Origin: UBA6168 sp964423205
Lineage (GTDB): Bacteria > Bacteroidota > Bacteroidia > Chitinophagales > Saprospiraceae
DNA: 64,000 nucleotides
Direction of reading: 5' to 3'
NCBI GenBank assembly: GCA_964423205.1
Contig: CAYRDX010000002.1
Coordinates: 67,309-131,308, forward strand
Shown in pieces: positions 54,705 through 63,115 of this stretch. Position numbers and translations under genes: made by a program. A model generated the notes under the pieces. The model had not been told where the DNA came from. It saw nothing but the letters and a program-made list of their open reading frames with translations, and did no database searches. Within the stretch, counting starts at the first letter, position 1, and every line of letters starts with the position of its first letter.

Positions 54705-55586
54705 TTATTTTAACCTGAATTCATAGCTGATAGTGCCGCATTGTTTGTCAACACTTCCTCTGTTAAATTTCCACTGTCTTGCATTTTGTATGGCCAGTCT
54801 TTTCAAATTTTCACTGGTGCTGGTAGAGCCACTTTGTGTATAGTCGGCGCTTATTACGTTGCCATCAGCATCAACGCATACTTGTAACACAATACGGCCT
54901 TCTTCCTGAGAGTTGTCGTTGATGGAGGGTCCTCTTCGTACTAAACCACGGCTGCCCAGGCCTCCACCTACAACACCGGAACCTGTGCTAATACCCGTCA
55001 ATATATTCGAATTTGGATCGCCGTTTGGAACTCCCTGATTGCCAGGTTTGCCTGTATTACCTTTTCCGGACCCAGAACCTGAGATGCCACCTCCGGCAAG
55101 CCTGTCTTTTAAGGCCTGCTGCTCCGCTTCTTGTCTTTTTCTTTCAGCTTCTGCTCTGGCTTCCGCATCCCTTCGCTGCTGCTCTTCAATTCGCCGCTGT
55201 CTGTCTTCGGCTTCTGTCTGCCTTTTGGCTTCTTCCTGCCTTTTTCTTAAGGCAATTGCTTCAGGGTCTTCAGTTTGCCTTACCTCTCTTTGAGGTTGAG
55301 GTTTAGGGTTTTGTAGTGAAGTCGGCTTGGGTGGGGGAGTGGGCTCAACCGGAGTGGGTTTTGGCTCATCTGCAGGTTTTGTTGTTGCAGGGCCTGGGGC
55401 ATTTTCAACTCCCTGACCAACGTCAGGGATACCTAAATTAACAAGAATTCCTTCCTGTTCAGGAGGAGGGTCTTGATAAGTGAAACCATAGATTGCTGCA
55501 AGGATAATCAGTAAGGTGTGCAATACAACGCTGAAAATAAGGCCCTTGCGCCGGTTGCCTTCTTCATGTCTGCTGATATCTTCCAT
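54705..55586 (-). CDS. TonB/TolA-like energy transducer
   Basis: 293 residues. One N-terminal helix (about 16-38, FSVVLHTLLIILAAIYGF), then a proline-rich linker (PTPVEPTPPPKPT) and a charged coiled-coil-like stretch rich in Gln, Glu, Arg and Ala (about 107-160). A glycine-rich segment and a C-terminal TonB-like domain (about 225-293, GRIVLQVCVDADGNVISADY) follow. It is the last gene of an ExbB-ExbD-ExbD-TonB unit that carries proton-motive energy to outer-membrane receptors or to the cell envelope. The TolA-like coiled coil leaves a Tol-Pal-type role open. Confidence 0.9.
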   Translation of the reverse strand: MEDISRHEEGNRRKGLIFSVVLHTLLIILAAIYGFTYQDPPPEQEGILVNLGIPDVGQGVENAPGPATTKPADEPKPTPVEPTPPPKPTSLQNPKPQPQREVRQTEDPEAIALRKRQEEAKRQTEAEDRQRRIEEQQRRDAEARAEAERKRQEAEQQALKDRLAGGGISGSGSGKGNTGKPGNQGVPNGDPNSNILTGISTGSGVVGGGLGSRGLVRRGPSINDNSQEEGRIVLQVCVDADGNVISADYTQSGSTSTSENLKRLAIQNARQWKFNRGSVDKQCGTISYEFRLK

Positions 55587-55697
55587 AAGTTGTTGATTAT
55601 AATGGTAGAACGCAATATCGTCAGGTATGGGTGGTTAGGAAGCTGGTATTTTTAAAAAAATTAACATGGTAAACAGTAGCAGCCTCCCGTTATTTGT

Positions 55698-56096
55698 TCA
55701 TTTTTCTGCAGCCAGAATGGCATTTATTTCATATCGCAAGGCGATATCCATTACGAAAGCGACATACTTTACAGGAGTACCTGTATCAGGGGAAATGGTA
55801 ATGTTGAGTTTATCAGAGCTCGCTGCAGCTTTATTGGCAAGGTGCTGCTCCAATTCAAATGCAGAAATACGTTTTCCGTTCAGGTAGAAATTACCATCCA
55901 GATTAACGGAAACATCATCGGTTTTCGAATCAACGCGCATATTCGTTCTTGAAGTTCCAGGAAGCTTCAAATTCAACGCATTAGGTGCAACGACACTGGA
56001 GTTTAGTACAAAGAAAATGAGCAAAAGGAAAATCATGTCAGTAAGGGAAGCCATACTGAACTCTGCATTTACCTTGCTTCTCTTTTTTAATGCCAT
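55698..56096 (-). CDS. ExbD/TolR-family protein (second)
   Basis: 132 residues with one helix (about 15-36, MASLTDMIFLLLIFFVLNS), whose Asp is the proton-relay residue of the family. A periplasmic domain follows. It is the second ExbD of the operon, 36 bases after the first, and about 112 bases before tonB. The two ExbD proteins share the K-R-S/N-K-x-x-AEFSMASLTD start but diverge in the periplasmic part, so they may form a heteromeric stator. Confidence 0.93.
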   Translation of the reverse strand: MALKKRSKVNAEFSMASLTDMIFLLLIFFVLNSSVVAPNALNLKLPGTSRTNMRVDSKTDDVSVNLDGNFYLNGKRISAFELEQHLANKAAASSDKLNITISPDTGTPVKYVAFVMDIALRYEINAILAAEK

Positions 56097-56132
56097 TATT
56101 AACTATGTGGTTAGTTTATTTAAACCAGCTTT

Positions 56133-56534
56133 TCAGGATTGTCTGGGTTGCGTGGCCAATATGGCTTTAATCCTTAGTCTGCCAGCCACTTCAATCACAT
56201 CAACTACTTTTTCAAAAGGTACTTCTTTATAAGCTGCTATGGTAAGGGTAAAATCTTCAGTATATTGAAGGTCCTTTATTCTCCCACTGATTGCGGCTTC
56301 CAAAGAGGCCGGACTCATTGGTCTTCCTTCGTAAAGTATTTGTTCGTCTTCACCAATTTCTACGACAACGGTAACTGGAGCCACAGTTTTGGAATCCGAC
56401 TCAGGTAAGTCAAAAGGATTGAGTTTAACCAGTTTTGAAGTCAGGACAAAGAATATAAGCAACAGAAAGATGACGTCTGTCAATGACGCCATGCTGAATT
56501 CCGCGCTTGCTTTGTTTCTTCTTTTAAGTGCCAT
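56133..56534 (-). CDS. ExbD/TolR-family protein (first)
   Basis: 133 residues with the single helix containing the conserved Asp in ASLTDVIFLLLIFFVLTSK and a periplasmic domain (about 45-133). It follows the exbB gene by about 39 bases and precedes the second exbD gene. Confidence 0.93.
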   Translation of the reverse strand: MALKRRNKASAEFSMASLTDVIFLLLIFFVLTSKLVKLNPFDLPESDSKTVAPVTVVVEIGEDEQILYEGRPMSPASLEAAISGRIKDLQYTEDFTLTIAAYKEVPFEKVVDVIEVAGRLRIKAILATQPRQS

Positions 56535-56573
56535 AGATATTACTTGAAATTAGGCAATGGTGAAAAAGTATCG

Positions 56574-57257
56574 CTAGGAAGTGGGTTCCTGCAACATATC
56601 CATAAATTCAAGTGTATAGCGCTCCATTTTGTAAACTACCTTGTCAACATTGACAACCAGCAAGTTGTAGGCTATAAAAGCGAAAATACCGACTATTAAT
56701 CCAACCGCAGTTGTGATAAGAGCCTGATAAATACCACCTGCGAGTAACTGTGGTGTGACGTTTTGTTCCTTGGCCATATTGAAAAATGCCATAATCATGC
56801 CCGTGACCGTACCGAGAAAACCAATCATCGGCGCTGCACCTGCGATACTGGCAATGGTGGAAATGTTTTTTTCCAGTTTGAAAATTTCCAGGTTACCCAC
56901 GTTTTCAATAGCAGCATCAATGTCGCGGAGTGGTTTGCCTATTCTCATCAATCCTTTTTCAACCATCCTGGCAACGGGAGTATCCGTGTTCTGACAAAGG
57001 GTTCTGGCTGCCTGGATATTTCCTGCACTGACATTTGCCCGGATATTGTTCATAAAGTTTTCATCCACATGACCTGCCCTTTTGATGGTAAGGTACCTTT
57101 CAATGAAAATATACAAAGCAACCACCGACAAAACTAGAAGGATTAGGACGATTATGACACCAATTGCTCCACCAGAAAGGAGAAGGTCGAGCATGGATTG
57201 GGTTTCTGTTGTGGGTTCAATGTCTGCAACCTGTAAAAACAAGGTGTTCTGAAACAT
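56574..57257 (-). CDS. exbB: ExbB/TolQ/MotA-type proton channel
   Basis: 227 residues with three helices (about 33-53, 135-157 and 175-196). The signature GFLGTVTGMIMAFFNMA and the C-terminal TTAVGLIVGIFAFIAYNLL are typical. It forms the pentameric channel of the Exb/Tol stator and powers TonB. It heads a four-gene unit that continues with two exbD genes and tonB. The upstream gap to the fad operon is about 358 bases. Confidence 0.95.
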   Translation of the reverse strand: MFQNTLFLQVADIEPTTETQSMLDLLLSGGAIGVIIVLILLVLSVVALYIFIERYLTIKRAGHVDENFMNNIRANVSAGNIQAARTLCQNTDTPVARMVEKGLMRIGKPLRDIDAAIENVGNLEIFKLEKNISTIASIAGAAPMIGFLGTVTGMIMAFFNMAKEQNVTPQLLAGGIYQALITTAVGLIVGIFAFIAYNLLVVNVDKVVYKMERYTLEFMDMLQEPTS

Positions 57258-57615
57258 AATTCGTTTTTTAGTTTTTCTTCATGTATGATGAACCACTTGA
57301 AAGCTGATTTTGTAAATGAATTTTCCTCCTGCGCTCACAAATGTTTATTCACACGGGTAATACAACGATGCATTAAAGAAATAAGTGTTTTAACGCGCCG
57401 AAAGTTAGTTGTTTTTGCAGAAAGTCTGGAAGTGCTGACTTGCATAATAATTTTAATTAATTGTGTTCAGGATTTTGAATTAAGCATGGCATTTGTATTT
57501 TTGTGTAATCAGCGAAAATTCGCCAGAGCGTTCTCGCTCCATCTTTGCTTCTGGACACTAGTAGCTGAATGTCATTCATTTACAGGTTTACTCTAACCAA
57601 AAAGATTTACTATCC
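57258..57615. other. Divergent intergenic region between exbB and the fad operon
   Basis: About 358 bases holding at least the fad promoter (57475-57503). A 103-codon plus-strand frame is present but lacks recognisable protein features. A 12-base match to the repeat core (AACCACTTGAAA near 57287) was judged too short to call a repeat copy. Confidence 0.45.
57475..57503 (+). promoter_or_regulatory. Promoter of the fad operon
   Basis: TTG (57475-57477, in TTTTG), an 18-base spacer, then TATTTTTG (57496-57503) match the Bacteroidota consensus. The first gene's ATG is 112 bases downstream, giving a leader of about 105 bases. Confidence 0.6.
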
Positions 57616-60006
57616 ATGAGAAGAATAAAAAATGTAGCAATCCTCGGCTCAGGCATCATGGGCTCGGGACTTGCCTGTCACTTCGCCAATGTTGGGCTTC
57701 AGGTACTTATGCTCGACATCGTGCCACCCAACCTGCCGGAAGAAAAGAAGAATGACAAAGCTTCACGCGATAGTCTGGCTTCTGGCTCCCTTACATCGAC
57801 AATCAAGTCGAGACCTGCTCCCTTATACGATAAGGATTTCGCCAAGCGAATTACTGTTGGAAACTTTGAGGACGACTTTGAGAAAATCAAAGATTACGAC
57901 TGGATATTGGAGGCTGTAGTTGAAAGGCTGGATATCAAAAAGCAGATTTTTGAAAAGGTGGATAAGCTCAGAAAACCGGGTACTCTGGTTTCCTCCAACA
58001 CTTCCGGTATTCCTATCCACATGATGGCGGAAGGAAGAAGCGAGGATTTTAAAGCCAACTTCTGCGGGACTCACTTTTTCAATCCCCCCAGGTACATGCG
58101 GCTGTTGGAAATCATACCAACGAAAGAAACTGACCCAGTTTTAGTCGATTTCATGATGCAGTATGGTGACCGCTATCTCGGCAAACAAACAGTGATTTGC
58201 AAAGACACTCCTGCATTTATTGGAAACAGGGTAGGGGTGTATGCCATGGCAAAAATTTACCAACTAACAACCGAAATTGGCCTCCGCATCGATGAGGTGG
58301 ATGCCATCACCGGCCCGGCAATAGGTAGGCCTGGCACAGGAACATTCCGCTTGGGTGATCTCGTTGGTCATGATACTGCTGCAAAAGTCATTCAGGGAAT
58401 CAAGCAGAACTGCCCTGATGACGAGCAGACTGATGTGTTTAATACGCCGGATTATCTGAACTTCCTTTTGGAAAACAAATACCTGGGCAACAAGTCCGGT
58501 CAGGGATTTTATAAGAAAACGGGCGAACGGGATGAGCGTGGCAAAAGCATTGTACAGGCACTTAACTTAAAGACGCTGGAATATGAATTGACTCCAAAGG
58601 TTTCTTTGCCAAGTGTGGCTATAGCCAAACAGACCGAAGACCTGCAAATGAGGGTCAAAGCGGTATTCTCGGCCGAGGACAAGGGCGGCCAATTGGTCAA
58701 GCGCTCATTCTTAGGCCTCTTTGCTTATGTATCTAACCGGATTCCTGAAATTGCCGACCATCTGTACAGCATCGACGATGCCTTGAGGGCTGGCTTTGCA
58801 TGGGATATGGGACCTTTTGAATACTGGGACGCCATTGGTGTGAAAGAAGGATATGAAATGGCATTGGCACAGGGTGAAAAAGTGGCACCATGGGTAAAAG
58901 AAATGCTCGATAAGGGTTTTGAATGCTTCTATAAAAGAGAAGGCGGTAAGCGCCTATTCTATGATGTAGCATCCAAAGGCTACAAAGTGGTTGGTGGAAC
59001 AGAGGGAATGATTATCCTCGACAACTACAGGGATAAGAAGCCGGTTTACTCAAATCCTGAAGCCACAGTTCACGATATTGGTGACGGCGTTCTCTGCCTT
59101 GAATTTACAAGCAAAGCCAACTCCATAGGTGGCGGTGTACTTGAGGGAATCAACCAGGCCATTACCATTGCCGAAGAAGGCAAATGGAAGGGCTTGGTCA
59201 TCGGGAACAACGCCAAAAACTTCTCAGTCGGCGCCAACCTGATGATGATTGCCATGATGGCTTATGAACAGGATTGGGACCAGTTGGCTTGGGCGGTAAA
59301 ATCCTTCCAGGATACTGTTATGCGTTGCCGTTATTCTTCCATTCCTGTTGTGATTTCTACTCAAGGTTATGTATTTGGTGGTGCCTGCGAAACGCTGATG
59401 CATTGCGATGCTGCCGTTTGTGCCGCTGAAAGCTATATCGGCCTTGTTGAAGTGGGAGTTGGCTTGATTCCGGGCGGTGCGGGAACAAAAGAATTTACAC
59501 TGCGCGCTTCCGATGCCTTCTTTGAAGGTGACGTGCAGATTCCAACTCTGATTGAGAAGTTTAAAACTATTGCTCTTGCCAGTGTTGCCACATCTGCCTA
59601 TGAAGGGTATAAACACGGTTATATGCTTCCTAAGAAGGATTTTGTTGAATACAATACTTTCAGAAACATCGAATCCGCCAAAGCAAAGGTGCTGGAACTT
59701 GCCGAAGGTTACGTGCAGCCCATTATGCGTGAGGATGTTATGGTTTTAGGCCGCGGCGGCTTAGCTGCGCTTTATGTTGCGGCGAACGAACTGAAACTGG
59801 GCAATTTTGCCAGCGAACACGACATCAAGATTGCCAACAAAATTGCCTTTGTGCTTTGCGGTGGTGATCTTACGGGAGCGCAAAAAGTTTCTGAGAGATA
59901 CCTGCTCGACCTGGAACGAGAAGCATTCCTGAGTCTGTGTGGAGAGCAGAAAACGTTGGAACGCATCCAACACATGCTGACGAACAACAGACCGCTCAGG
60001 AACTAA
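57616..60006 (+). CDS. fadN: Bifunctional 3-hydroxyacyl-CoA dehydrogenase/enoyl-CoA hydratase (FadN-like)
   Basis: 796 residues in FadN order, with dehydrogenase first and hydratase last (reverse of FadB). The NAD-binding motif NVAILGSGIMGSGLACHFA lies at residues 6-24, and the dehydrogenase domain continues to about 420 (CGTHFFNPPRYMRLLEII). The crotonase domain (about 490-720) has an oxyanion-hole region KNFSVGANLMMIAMM, then GYVFGGACE and GLVEVGVGLIPGGAGT with the catalytic-type Glu. It oxidises fatty acids by hydrating enoyl-CoA and then oxidising hydroxyacyl-CoA. The thiolase gene follows after 51 bases. Confidence 0.95.
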   Translation: MRRIKNVAILGSGIMGSGLACHFANVGLQVLMLDIVPPNLPEEKKNDKASRDSLASGSLTSTIKSRPAPLYDKDFAKRITVGNFEDDFEKIKDYDWILEAVVERLDIKKQIFEKVDKLRKPGTLVSSNTSGIPIHMMAEGRSEDFKANFCGTHFFNPPRYMRLLEIIPTKETDPVLVDFMMQYGDRYLGKQTVICKDTPAFIGNRVGVYAMAKIYQLTTEIGLRIDEVDAITGPAIGRPGTGTFRLGDLVGHDTAAKVIQGIKQNCPDDEQTDVFNTPDYLNFLLENKYLGNKSGQGFYKKTGERDERGKSIVQALNLKTLEYELTPKVSLPSVAIAKQTEDLQMRVKAVFSAEDKGGQLVKRSFLGLFAYVSNRIPEIADHLYSIDDALRAGFAWDMGPFEYWDAIGVKEGYEMALAQGEKVAPWVKEMLDKGFECFYKREGGKRLFYDVASKGYKVVGGTEGMIILDNYRDKKPVYSNPEATVHDIGDGVLCLEFTSKANSIGGGVLEGINQAITIAEEGKWKGLVIGNNAKNFSVGANLMMIAMMAYEQDWDQLAWAVKSFQDTVMRCRYSSIPVVISTQGYVFGGACETLMHCDAAVCAAESYIGLVEVGVGLIPGGAGTKEFTLRASDAFFEGDVQIPTLIEKFKTIALASVATSAYEGYKHGYMLPKKDFVEYNTFRNIESAKAKVLELAEGYVQPIMREDVMVLGRGGLAALYVAANELKLGNFASEHDIKIANKIAFVLCGGDLTGAQKVSERYLLDLEREAFLSLCGEQKTLERIQHMLTNNRPLRN

Positions 60007-60057
60007 TCCTCAGCACTTAGTAACTTCAATTTTTTATCTGACAAAAAAAGTAAAACA

Positions 60058-61230
60058 ATGGAAGCATATATAGTTAAAGTATTCAGGTCGGCAGTGGGTA
60101 AGGCTGGTAAAGGCTCTTTTAAAAATTACCGTTCTGACGACCTCGGAGTGAATGTTATCCAACATTTGCTCAACAACACACCAGAACTCGACCCGGCATT
60201 GGTGGATGACTGCATAGTTGGCTGCGCAAATCCGGAAGGAGAGCAGGGCTTGCAAATTGGCCGGATGATTTCCATGCGGGCACTGGGAAAAAGCGTTCCG
60301 GGCATGACCGTTAACCGATACTGCGCATCCGGATTGGAGACCATAAGCATTGCGGTAGCCAAAATAAAGGCTGGCATGGGACATTGCTTCATCGCCGGAG
60401 GTACGGAAAGCATGAGTATGATTCCCATGACAGGCTATAAACTGTCGCCAAATTACAACGTGGCTTCAACTACTCCCGAATATGTTACTGGCATGGGTAA
60501 TACGGCTGAAGCCGTTGCCGCCAAGTACAACATCGGACGGGAGGCATCTGACATGTTTGCAGTTAATTCACATAAAAAGGCTGCCGCAGCAATAGAAAGC
60601 GGCAAGTTCAAAGATGAGATTGTGCCCATAAAAGTGAAGGAGGTCTTTGTCGAAAATGACAAAAGGAAAGAGACTGAATTTGTCATGGACACCGATGAAG
60701 GTGTCAGAACAGACACTACTGTTGAAGCATTGGCTAAACTGAGGCCAGTTTTCAAAAAGGATGGAATCGTCACCGCGGGCAATGCTTCGCAAACTTCTGA
60801 CGGTGCTGCATTTGCACTCGTCATGAGTGAGGAAATGGTCAAGCAGTTGAATCTAAAACCTATTGCCAGACTGGCAGGATGTTCCGTAGCTGGTGTCGAA
60901 CCACTGTATATGGGTATTGGTCCGGTAGCCGCTATTCCAAAAGCGTTGAAACAAGCCGGTCTTAAACTGGATGATATTCAACAGGTAGAGTTAAATGAAG
61001 CATTTGCAGCGCAGGCTTTGGCCGTTATTCAGGAAGCACACCTGAATCCTGATATCGTCAACGTGAACGGTGGAGCCGTTGCTTTAGGCCATCCACTTGG
61101 CTGCACCGGTGCAAAACTGACCATTCAGTTGCTCAACGAAATGCGCCGCCGCAAACAGAAGTACGGTATGGTTACCGCCTGTGTGGGTGGTGGACAGGGA
61201 ATTGCGGGGATTTTTGAGTTGCTTAATTAA
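60058..61230 (+). CDS. fadA: Acetyl-CoA acyltransferase (thiolase)
   Basis: Cleaves 3-ketoacyl-CoA with CoA to give acetyl-CoA and the shortened acyl-CoA, the last step of beta-oxidation. 390 residues. Active-site residues are Cys89 (NRYCASGLETI), His345 (ALGHPLGCTG) and Cys375 (TACVGGGQG). It directly follows the FadN-like gene and completes the operon. The next gene, a macro-domain protein, is separated by a hairpin-forming repeat at 61250-61282. Confidence 0.96.
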   Translation: MEAYIVKVFRSAVGKAGKGSFKNYRSDDLGVNVIQHLLNNTPELDPALVDDCIVGCANPEGEQGLQIGRMISMRALGKSVPGMTVNRYCASGLETISIAVAKIKAGMGHCFIAGGTESMSMIPMTGYKLSPNYNVASTTPEYVTGMGNTAEAVAAKYNIGREASDMFAVNSHKKAAAAIESGKFKDEIVPIKVKEVFVENDKRKETEFVMDTDEGVRTDTTVEALAKLRPVFKKDGIVTAGNASQTSDGAAFALVMSEEMVKQLNLKPIARLAGCSVAGVEPLYMGIGPVAAIPKALKQAGLKLDDIQQVELNEAFAAQALAVIQEAHLNPDIVNVNGGAVALGHPLGCTGAKLTIQLLNEMRRRKQKYGMVTACVGGGQGIAGIFELLN

Positions 61231-61249
61231 TGAAATAACTTGTAACAAG

Positions 61250-61282
61250 AGTCAGGGCCTGGCTCGCAGCCAGACCCTGACT
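61250..61282 (+). repeat. REP-like palindromic hairpin after fadA
   Basis: AGTCAGGG and CCCTGACT flank CTGGCT-CGC-AGCCAG, forming a long hairpin. The first 23 bases recur exactly at 61811-61833, so they flank the macro gene as direct repeats. It could also act as a weak terminator for fadA. Confidence 0.7.
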
Positions 61283-61291
61283 AATCCTTTG

Positions 61292-61795
61292 ATGACTCAA
61301 ATCAAATTAATCCAGGGTGACATCACCCAGCTCGATGTCGATGCCATCGTCAACGCTGCCAATACATCGCTTTTGGGTGGTGGCGGTGTTGACGGTGCTA
61401 TCCACAGGGTTGCTGGACCTGAACTGCTTGAAGAATGCCACAACCTCGGTGGCTGCCCAACAGGCGAAGCACGCCTGACAAAAGGTTATTTCCTGAAAGC
61501 CCGGTATGTAATTCATACGGTTGGACCCATTTGGAATCCCGGAAAAGAAGAATTAATGGAAAATTTGCTGGCTTCCTGTTATCGAAACAGCCTTCAGATG
61601 GCAGTGGACAATGACATCCGGAGCATTGCCTTCCCCAATATCAGCACGGGTGTTTATGGTTTCCCAAAAGAGCGGGCAGCGAAAGTGGCCGTGTCCACCG
61701 TGCGCGAATTTTGCGCTTCAGACCCACCTATTGACGAAGTGCTGTTTGTGTGCTTCGATTCTGAAAACCTCAACATATACCAGGATTTACTGTAG
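61292..61795 (+). CDS. Macro-domain ADP-ribose-binding protein (YmdB-like)
   Basis: 167 residues, a complete macro domain. It begins with IKLIQGDITQLDVDAIVNAA; the ligand loops NAANTSLLGGGGVDGAIH and ISTGVYGFPKERAA match O-acetyl-ADP-ribose deacetylases. Family members remove acetyl or ADP-ribosyl groups, often on glutamate- or aspartate-linked ADP-ribose. The ATG at 61292 is chosen because the earlier in-frame ATG at 61181 lies inside fadA and encodes unrelated residues. It is bracketed by exact copies of a 23-base repeat, which could allow its loss or transfer. Confidence 0.92.
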   Translation: MTQIKLIQGDITQLDVDAIVNAANTSLLGGGGVDGAIHRVAGPELLEECHNLGGCPTGEARLTKGYFLKARYVIHTVGPIWNPGKEELMENLLASCYRNSLQMAVDNDIRSIAFPNISTGVYGFPKERAAKVAVSTVREFCASDPPIDEVLFVCFDSENLNIYQDLL

Positions 61796-61810
61796 TAATT
61801 TTATCCATAT

Positions 61811-62146
61811 AGTCAGGGCCTGGCTCGCAGCCAATCGCAGTCAACTTAAGGAGATTGATTTTAGCTGGGGTTAAAACCCCATAACTGATATTGAGTCGAT
61901 GGGCCCCCTGATGAATGCCATTGGCATAAATCAGGGGGTTAGTGATGGATTATCAGAAAATTGGATACTCGTGATGAAGCGGCGCCTAACGATTATTATC
62001 TTCGGGATTTGAGCGTAAGAAATGGTGATAACTTAACTAACCCCTGCATTCATGCAGGGGGCATAAAAGGTAGACTGTAATGGGGTTTTAACCCCAGCTA
62101 AAATTCCTTAAGTTAGCGACATAAGGCTGCGAGCTAAACCCTGACT
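61811..62146. mobile_element. 336-bp non-autonomous inverted-repeat element (REP/RAYT style)
   Basis: Long inverted arms (61811-61885 and 62079-62146) share AGTCAGGG, CTCGCAGCC, AACTTAAGGA and TTTTAGCTGGGGTTAAAA. Inside are two strong hairpins: CCCCCTGAT/ATCAGGGGG (61904-61938) and CCCCTGCAT/ATGCAGGGG (62041-62060). There is no transposase ORF. The architecture resembles miniature elements mobilised by REP-associated tyrosine transposases; the assignment to that group is inferred. Confidence 0.65.
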
Positions 62147-62170
62147 TTATTCCAACTTCTCTACCGTGCC

Positions 62171-62388
62171 GGGGCTACGCCCCTCAATGGCACATTGGGC
62201 AATTCTCTATAAACGGTATCGGGGCTACGCCCCTGAGTCTTGACATAAATATGTGAATAGAGGCCAGACTTGAAAGATTGATGCCTTAAGTTGACGGCAT
62301 CAGGCTCGTAGCCGGGCCTTGGCTAATGCCAGATGTGACAAGTTTACAAAATTTGTCAAATCTATTAACGGCACAGGGGCTACGCCCC
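62171..62388. repeat. Three GGGGCTACGCCCC hairpins and a degenerate arm
   Basis: GGGGCTACGCCCC occurs at 62171-62183, 62221-62233 and 62376-62388, with similar flanks such as AACGG before and GAGTC after. Between them, 62285-62328 is a degenerate, inverted copy of the 61811 arm (AACTTAAGG, GCTCGTAGCC). It appears to be decayed REP-type DNA. Confidence 0.65.
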
Positions 62389-62470
62389 AGAGTCCATGCA
62401 AATGCAACAATGCACGGAGGGAATGGCTTGAAAGTCTCATTCCTCAAGTTCTCGACATCTGACCCTTTAC

Positions 62471-62575
62471 CCAATTTCCAATTTCCAGTATCCAATTTCC
62501 AATTTCCAATTTCCAATTTCCAATCTCCAATTTCCAATCTCCAATTTCCAATCTCCAATTTCCAATCTCCAATTT
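62471..62575. repeat. Heptamer tandem array, 15 units
   Basis: Fifteen contiguous 7-base units of consensus CCAATTT; nine are exact after the initial two, one is CCAGTAT and four are CCAATCT alternating in the second half. It is followed by a CCTTTT...ACTTTTTACTT stretch (to about 62631) like the end of the MITE-like repeat. A minus-strand frame across it is a low-complexity artefact. Confidence 0.85.
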
Positions 62576-62650
62576 CCCCCGAGTACTCGGGGTCCAATTT
62601 CCTTTTCCTTTTAACTTTTTACTTCCAACAATGCCTTCTAAATTTACGGC

Positions 62651-63115
62651 ATGAAAAAAGCCGTATTCCCGGGTTCATTCGACCCGATTACCATTGGCCA
62701 TGTCGAAATTGTTAAAAGGGCACTTCCCCTTTTTGATACCATTATTGTTGCGGTGGGCATTAATTCTAAAAAGCAGACTTTATTCACATTGGAACAAAGA
62801 ATAAGTTGGCTTGAGGAAGTTTTTGCTCAGGAACCAAAAGTGGAAATTTCCTATTTCGAAGGATTGACCGCTCACTTTTGCACGAAAGTTGGAGCCAGGT
62901 ACCTGTTGCGCGGTTTGCGAAATGCCTCTGATTTTGACTATGAAAAAACCATTTCACAATTAAACCAAATCATTGGTTCGCAGCTCGAAACTGTCTTCTT
63001 AATCAGCCAACCTGAATACTCACACATCAGTTCTACTATTGTCAGAGAAATTATTGGAGGTGGGGGTGATGTTTCTCCTTTTATTCCATCGCAAATAAAA
63101 ATTGCGCAAGGTTGA
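62651..63115 (+). CDS. coaD: Phosphopantetheine adenylyltransferase
   Basis: Makes dephospho-CoA from 4'-phosphopantetheine and ATP, the penultimate step of coenzyme A synthesis. 154 residues. The nucleotidyltransferase HxGH-type motif is TIGHVE in FPGSFDPITIGHVEIV, and the substrate region RYLLRGLRNASDFDYE is present. It follows the repeat cluster; its stop overlaps the next gene's ATG in TGATG, which implies translational coupling. Confidence 0.96.
   Translation: MKKAVFPGSFDPITIGHVEIVKRALPLFDTIIVAVGINSKKQTLFTLEQRISWLEEVFAQEPKVEISYFEGLTAHFCTKVGARYLLRGLRNASDFDYEKTISQLNQIIGSQLETVFLISQPEYSHISSTIVREIIGGGGDVSPFIPSQIKIAQG

Noticed and set aside
57280..57310. Possible fifth copy of the MITE-like repeat (AACCACTTGAAA)
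   Set aside because: Only 12 contiguous bases match, and the conserved ends are absent.
57285..57596. A 103-codon plus-strand frame upstream of the fad operon
   Set aside because: It has no recognisable domain, overlaps the fad promoter and has an odd amino-acid mix; it looks like a chance open frame.
61181..61291. Longer N-terminus for the macro-domain protein
   Set aside because: The extra 37 residues come from the fadA 3' end and the hairpin repeat, and the macro fold begins at MTQIKLIQGD.
62286..62597. A 103-codon minus-strand frame over the heptamer array
   Set aside because: The protein is a low-complexity product of the period-7 DNA (GNWKLEIG units), with no start context or conserved domain.
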